NCBI RefSeq assembly: GCF_005503625.1
Contig: NZ_SCMX01000018.1
Coordinates: 36,225-100,224, forward strand
Direction of reading: 5' to 3'
Length of the DNA: 64,000 nt
DNA from: Cupriavidus sp. 2SB
GTDB lineage: Bacteria; Pseudomonadota; Gammaproteobacteria; Burkholderiales; Burkholderiaceae
Shown here: positions 61,338-64,000 of the stretch, piece by piece
How the letters are laid out: the number at the start of each line of letters is the position of its first letter
Position numbering within the stretch: the stretch's first letter is position 1
Notes under the pieces: model-generated
The model's input: only the letters and a program-made list of their open reading frames with translations
The model's database searches: none
What the model was told of the DNA's origin: nothing
Program-made: the position numbers and the translations under genes

Positions 61338-61736
61338 GGCTTTCTCCCTGACTATCCATACCAGGCCCTCGGTGCTTGTCGTTCATGGCTGGAACGCATC
61401 GAACTCTTATGGACCCTCGTTCAAGTAACACCCCCCCTCGCTCTAAAGGGCGGGCCCGCTTCACATCGACTTGGATGCCGACAGCGGCTGCTCAGGCTTT
61501 GAAGATTCTGACTGTAATTCTTGCTTACTGCGCGCTTTCTATACTTTGGTACCAAAGTCTTGAGTGTTTATTTCATGGATGTGCTGAACTTGCATAAATG
61601 TGATGCTGAATAAGCAACGGCCTCAGGAATGATCTGGATATACCTAAGGCTGGTTTACGAGCAATCATCGACTCGCTACGCTGACGACAATGCAGATGGG
61701 CCACCCCCGCCCGCAACGGCAACGCAAGGAGACAAT
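61338..61736. other. Divergent region between two response-regulator genes
   Basis: 399 bp. It includes AT-rich sequence near 61540-61620 and a TATACCTAAGG segment near 61646. A frame at 61376-61597 contains one hydrophobic stretch but has no ribosome-binding site. The frame of the next gene is open back to ATG 61629. Confidence 0.4.
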
Positions 61737-62117
61737 TTGTGCACGGCGCCGCAGATTTCGGTCATCGACGACGACGAGAGCATTCGCCGCGGACTTAGCA
61801 GTCTGCTTGGATCGATTGGGTTGACGACGCGTACGTACGACTGCGCAGAGGATTTTCTGCGCGAAGACGCGAGGCAATGTTCATTGCTGATTACGGACGT
61901 CCAGCTACCTGGCCTATCAGGAATTGATGTGCTTCACGAGCTCGCGAGAAGGTCGACACCAATACCCGTTGTCGTTGTGAGTGGGCAAGAAGACGATGCC
62001 TGGATGGATACCGCGCTTGCTGCCGGGGCACGCGTTGTTCTAATGAAGCCAATCAACGCACTCAAATTCATTGAGATTGTCCTGAACCTTATCAAGGGAA
62101 ATCTTGATCGAGTCTAG
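61737..62117 (+). CDS. Stand-alone receiver-domain protein
   Basis: A receiver of about 126 residues without an output domain: VIDDDES, acceptor Asp in LLITDVQLPG, VVSGQEDD and Lys in VLMKPINAL are all intact. TTG at 61737 is preferred as start because AAGGAGAC lies just before it; ATG at 61629 would add 36 residues of Pro-rich leader and its AGGA is too close. Single receivers usually shuttle phosphate or compete for a kinase. It is divergent from the FixJ-type gene and converges, 6 bp apart, on an AraC gene. Confidence 0.85.
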   Translation: MCTAPQISVIDDDESIRRGLSSLLGSIGLTTRTYDCAEDFLREDARQCSLLITDVQLPGLSGIDVLHELARRSTPIPVVVVSGQEDDAWMDTALAAGARVVLMKPINALKFIEIVLNLIKGNLDRV

Positions 62118-62123
62118 ACTTGT

Positions 62124-63059
62124 CTAGTGAACATCATCCATGGATGTGGAGCGTCCGTTGCGCCTCCGCCATACACCGGGGGGCATACCCCGCAAACGGG
62201 AAAAGACCTGGACAAGATGGCTCGCGCTCGCGAATCCGCAGCGAAGCGACACTTCCGTCAGAGGAAGATCCGTCGATCTCAGCAACTCCTCGGCGCGCTG
62301 TACGCGCAGAGACGTCAGCCACTGCTGGGGGCTTTGGCCCGTTGAGGCACGGAAGGCTCTGCTGAAGTGGCTGCGCGACAGTCGGCAGGCCTTTGCCAAT
62401 TCCTCGATCGATACGTCGCCATCAAGTCGTGACTCGATCAGCTCCTTGGCCGTTCGAAGTTGCCACGGTGCCAAACCTCCCTGCCTGCGGGCTGGCCTGA
62501 TGGTCTCGTTGCCATAGGTAAGCACCAGATGCGTTTGAATGGCGGTCGATACCTGATCGATGAATAGCCGCGATGCGCGCGTCGGATCACTGAGTGCCGG
62601 AACCAGACTCAGCGCCAGATGATGCAGCACCGGATCGACACGATTCGCCACATGAAACGGAGCCAGAGCAATCGAACTCTTGCCGTGCACCTCGTGGGCG
62701 ATCTCATCGACGGTTTGCTGGAAGACGTAGAACTGCACGACGTCAAATGGGTCATTCAACTCAGCCACCCAGTCGCGTCGAAGGTCGTAGATGTTGAGGT
62801 GTCCCGGCCGGAAGTGTCCAGTCTCGACTGGCTGCCCTTCGCGCCAAAGTCGATGGGGAGGGAGGTGTCGTAACTGCACCCCTACCATGTACATGCTCTG
62901 TGGGTCGTACGCGTCCGTCAGGCCATGACCTTCTCGCTCCATGCGCAATCTCACAATCGGCATCAACGACTTATCGAGCGTACTAGCCTGAAGTTCTTGC
63001 CGCTGATCCGCACGGATGTACGCTCCATATCTGTCTCGTACATCTTCGAGCCTTGCCAT
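62124..63059 (-). CDS. AraC-family transcriptional regulator
   Basis: A 311-residue regulator with a C-terminal AraC domain: IEELAKACRLSRSHFSRAFRASTGQSPQQWL and VSLRCGFASASHLVQVFSRLRGMPPGVWR (both shortened). The N-terminal half is the cupin-like AraC sensing domain. ATG at 63059. It converges on the stand-alone receiver and shares its direction with the outer-membrane factor upstream, with a GC-rich hairpin between. Its target may be the efflux operon beginning beyond 64000. Confidence 0.9.
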   Translation of the reverse strand: MARLEDVRDRYGAYIRADQRQELQASTLDKSLMPIVRLRMEREGHGLTDAYDPQSMYMVGVQLRHLPPHRLWREGQPVETGHFRPGHLNIYDLRRDWVAELNDPFDVVQFYVFQQTVDEIAHEVHGKSSIALAPFHVANRVDPVLHHLALSLVPALSDPTRASRLFIDQVSTAIQTHLVLTYGNETIRPARRQGGLAPWQLRTAKELIESRLDGDVSIEELAKACRLSRSHFSRAFRASTGQSPQQWLTSLRVQRAEELLRSTDLPLTEVSLRCGFASASHLVQVFSRLRGMPPGVWRRRNGRSTSMDDVH

Positions 63060-63167
63060 TTTTTCCCTCTAGCGAACTTTGACCACGTTACGCGCGCATG
63101 GTACGAAGGCCCGCATCCGCTGGGAACCGCACCTATCCTTTGGGATAGATTCTCGACGTACCGAGGT

Positions 63168-63199
63168 GCCCCCTACATCACCCACCCTTCTTAGGGGGC
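63168..63199. terminator. GC-rich hairpin after the outer-membrane factor gene
   Basis: GCCCCCTA (63168-63175) pairs with TAGGGGGC (63192-63199), loop 16. It lies 22 bp past the stop of the leftward efflux gene (63221), where a terminator is expected, but no T-run follows. Confidence 0.45.
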
Positions 63200-63220
63200 G
63201 ACGCCCTATTCAGTTTGATG

Positions 63221-64000
63221 TCACCTCTCGGGTAATGGTCCCCACCCTCCGCCCAGGCTGCGCACCAGCGAGACCGTCGCCGCAGCGCGCAATCCTGCCA
63301 CCGCATTCGCATCGCGCTGCGATTGCAGCACGGTGCGGTCGGCGTCGATGACCGTCAGGTAGTCCACGGCACCCGCGTCATAGCGGCTACGCGAAATGCG
63401 CTGTGCGCGCTTGGCACCTGCCAAGGCGCTGTCCAGTGCCGTCGATTGCTGGCTCAGCCAACGCACGTCGGACAAACTGTCTTCCACCTCGCGGAATGCC
63501 ACCAGCACCGTCTGCCGATAGCGCGCCACGCTTTCCTCGTGCGCGGCACGGGCGCCGGCCAGGTTCGAGCTATTGCGTCCGCCATCGAACACGGTCTGTG
63601 CCACGGTGGTGCCCACCAGCGGACCCAGCATCCATGTGCGCGATGACCACTTGAACAGGTTCGACAAATCGCCCGACTCGAACCCGAACAGCGCCGTCAG
63701 CGAAATGCGCGGGAAGAACGCGGCCTTGGCCACGCCGATCCGTGCATTGGCCGCCGCCATCTGCCGCTCCGCCGCCGCGATATCGGGGCGACGTTCGAGC
63801 AGTTCGGATGGCAGCCCCGCAGGCACCGCCACCGGCACGGTGTCGAACGTCTTCGCCGTCAGCGCGAACTGCGAGGGCGCCACACCGGTCAGCACCGCCA
63901 GCGCATGCTCCTGCGCCGCGCGGCGACGCTCGATACCGGCCAGATCCGCACGCGCCGTGCCGAGTTCGGCTTCGGCGCGCGCCGGATCGAGATCGGTGGT
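63221..64000 (-). CDS. NodT-family RND outer-membrane factor, C-terminal part (cut by window edge)
   Basis: 260 residues of the C-terminal half of an outer-membrane channel of tripartite RND efflux pumps; the N-terminus lies right of 64000. Family marks are LPSELLERRPDIAAAERQMAAANARIGVAKAAFFPRISL (shortened), then GPLVGTTVAQTVFDGGR, AFREVEDSL and SRYDAGAVDYLTVIDADRTVLQ. The protein forms a trimeric alpha/beta barrel through the outer membrane. It probably follows membrane-fusion and RND pump genes outside the window. The AraC at 62124 lies downstream. Confidence 0.93.
   Translation of the reverse strand, partial: TTDLDPARAEAELGTARADLAGIERRRAAQEHALAVLTGVAPSQFALTAKTFDTVPVAVPAGLPSELLERRPDIAAAERQMAAANARIGVAKAAFFPRISLTALFGFESGDLSNLFKWSSRTWMLGPLVGTTVAQTVFDGGRNSSNLAGARAAHEESVARYRQTVLVAFREVEDSLSDVRWLSQQSTALDSALAGAKRAQRISRSRYDAGAVDYLTVIDADRTVLQSQRDANAVAGLRAAATVSLVRSLGGGWGPLPER

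Noticed and set aside
1627..64000. AdeRS-like genes and the RND outer-membrane factor as one efflux system
   Set aside because: They are almost 60 kb apart with unrelated genes between, and a separate AraC gene lies next to the outer-membrane factor.
1..64000. CRISPR arrays, tRNA or rRNA genes, insertion sequences, prophage genes
   Set aside because: No regularly spaced repeats, no transposase or integrase reading frames and no structural RNA sequences were recognised; tRNAs could be missed without a covariance search.

Overview
The window is about 60% GC and dense with LysR, IclR, AraC, TetR and FixJ-type regulators, MFS/MHS transporters and acyl-CoA enzymes. Gene families and style fit a metabolically versatile Burkholderiales bacterium (Cupriavidus/Ralstonia-like). 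This is inferred from gene content; no rRNA, tRNA or other taxonomic marker is present. No phage, IS element or CRISPR array was seen.

Layout. (1) 0-5.8 kb: the start of an exported alpha/beta hydrolase, a DUF6130 protein, a MarR regulator, then a leftward cupin / AdeR-like regulator / AdeS-like kinase / MFS exporter block in which the response regulator has lost the first third of its receiver domain. (2) 5.1-13.2 kb: a leftward acyl-CoA operon (SDR, MaoC-type hydratase, CoA-transferase, thiolase, acyl-CoA dehydrogenase, AraC-like regulator) with a divergent acyl-CoA ligase. (3) 13.2-24.4 kb: a LysR gene and a second leftward operon (acetoacetyl-CoA-synthetase-like ligase, atypical SDR, enoyl-CoA hydratase, CaiB CoA-transferase, cupin, YqjM-like ene-reductase), divergent from an MHS-type transporter and followed by two translationally coupled IclR regulators. 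A 15-bp motif occurs as a perfect inverted repeat between the ligase and transporter genes and again upstream of the IclR pair. (4) 24.8-31.7 kb: a lipid A-type acyltransferase, then a leftward molybdo-hydroxylase cluster (2Fe-2S subunit, Mo subunit with Tat signal, cytochrome c, XdhC) followed by AcuI/AcuR homologues with a TetR-type palindrome just upstream of acuI.

(5) 32-41 kb: EamA exporter, CGNR zinc-finger protein, LysR, a FixJ-type regulator/histidine kinase pair with a nearby degenerate FixJ-type protein, another LysR and WrbA. (6) 41-52 kb: assorted enzymes (Asp-nucleophile alpha/beta hydrolase, LysE exporter, an exported crotonase-fold protein, YbfB-type MFS, GlxA-type regulator, M24 peptidase homologue, D-cysteine desulfhydrase homologue, NTF2-like protein plus a second WrbA, LLM flavoenzyme, DsbA-like protein). 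(7) 52-60 kb: LysR, an SDR/RidA/cupin operon, then an OYE-family reductase, two unrecognised proteins and Ohr packed with 4-nt overlaps; LysR and MFS follow. (8) 60-64 kb: a small unknown protein, a FixJ-type regulator, a stand-alone receiver, an AraC regulator and the C-terminal part of an RND outer-membrane factor.

How the parts fit. Regions 2 and 3 together hold two CoA ligases, two CoA-transferases, dehydrogenase, hydratases, SDRs and a thiolase, plus a transporter and dedicated regulators. They probably form catabolic modules for imported carboxylic acids whose identity cannot be read from sequence. The ene-reductases, WrbA quinone reductases, Ohr and AcuI suggest repeated investment in handling electrophiles, quinones and peroxides.
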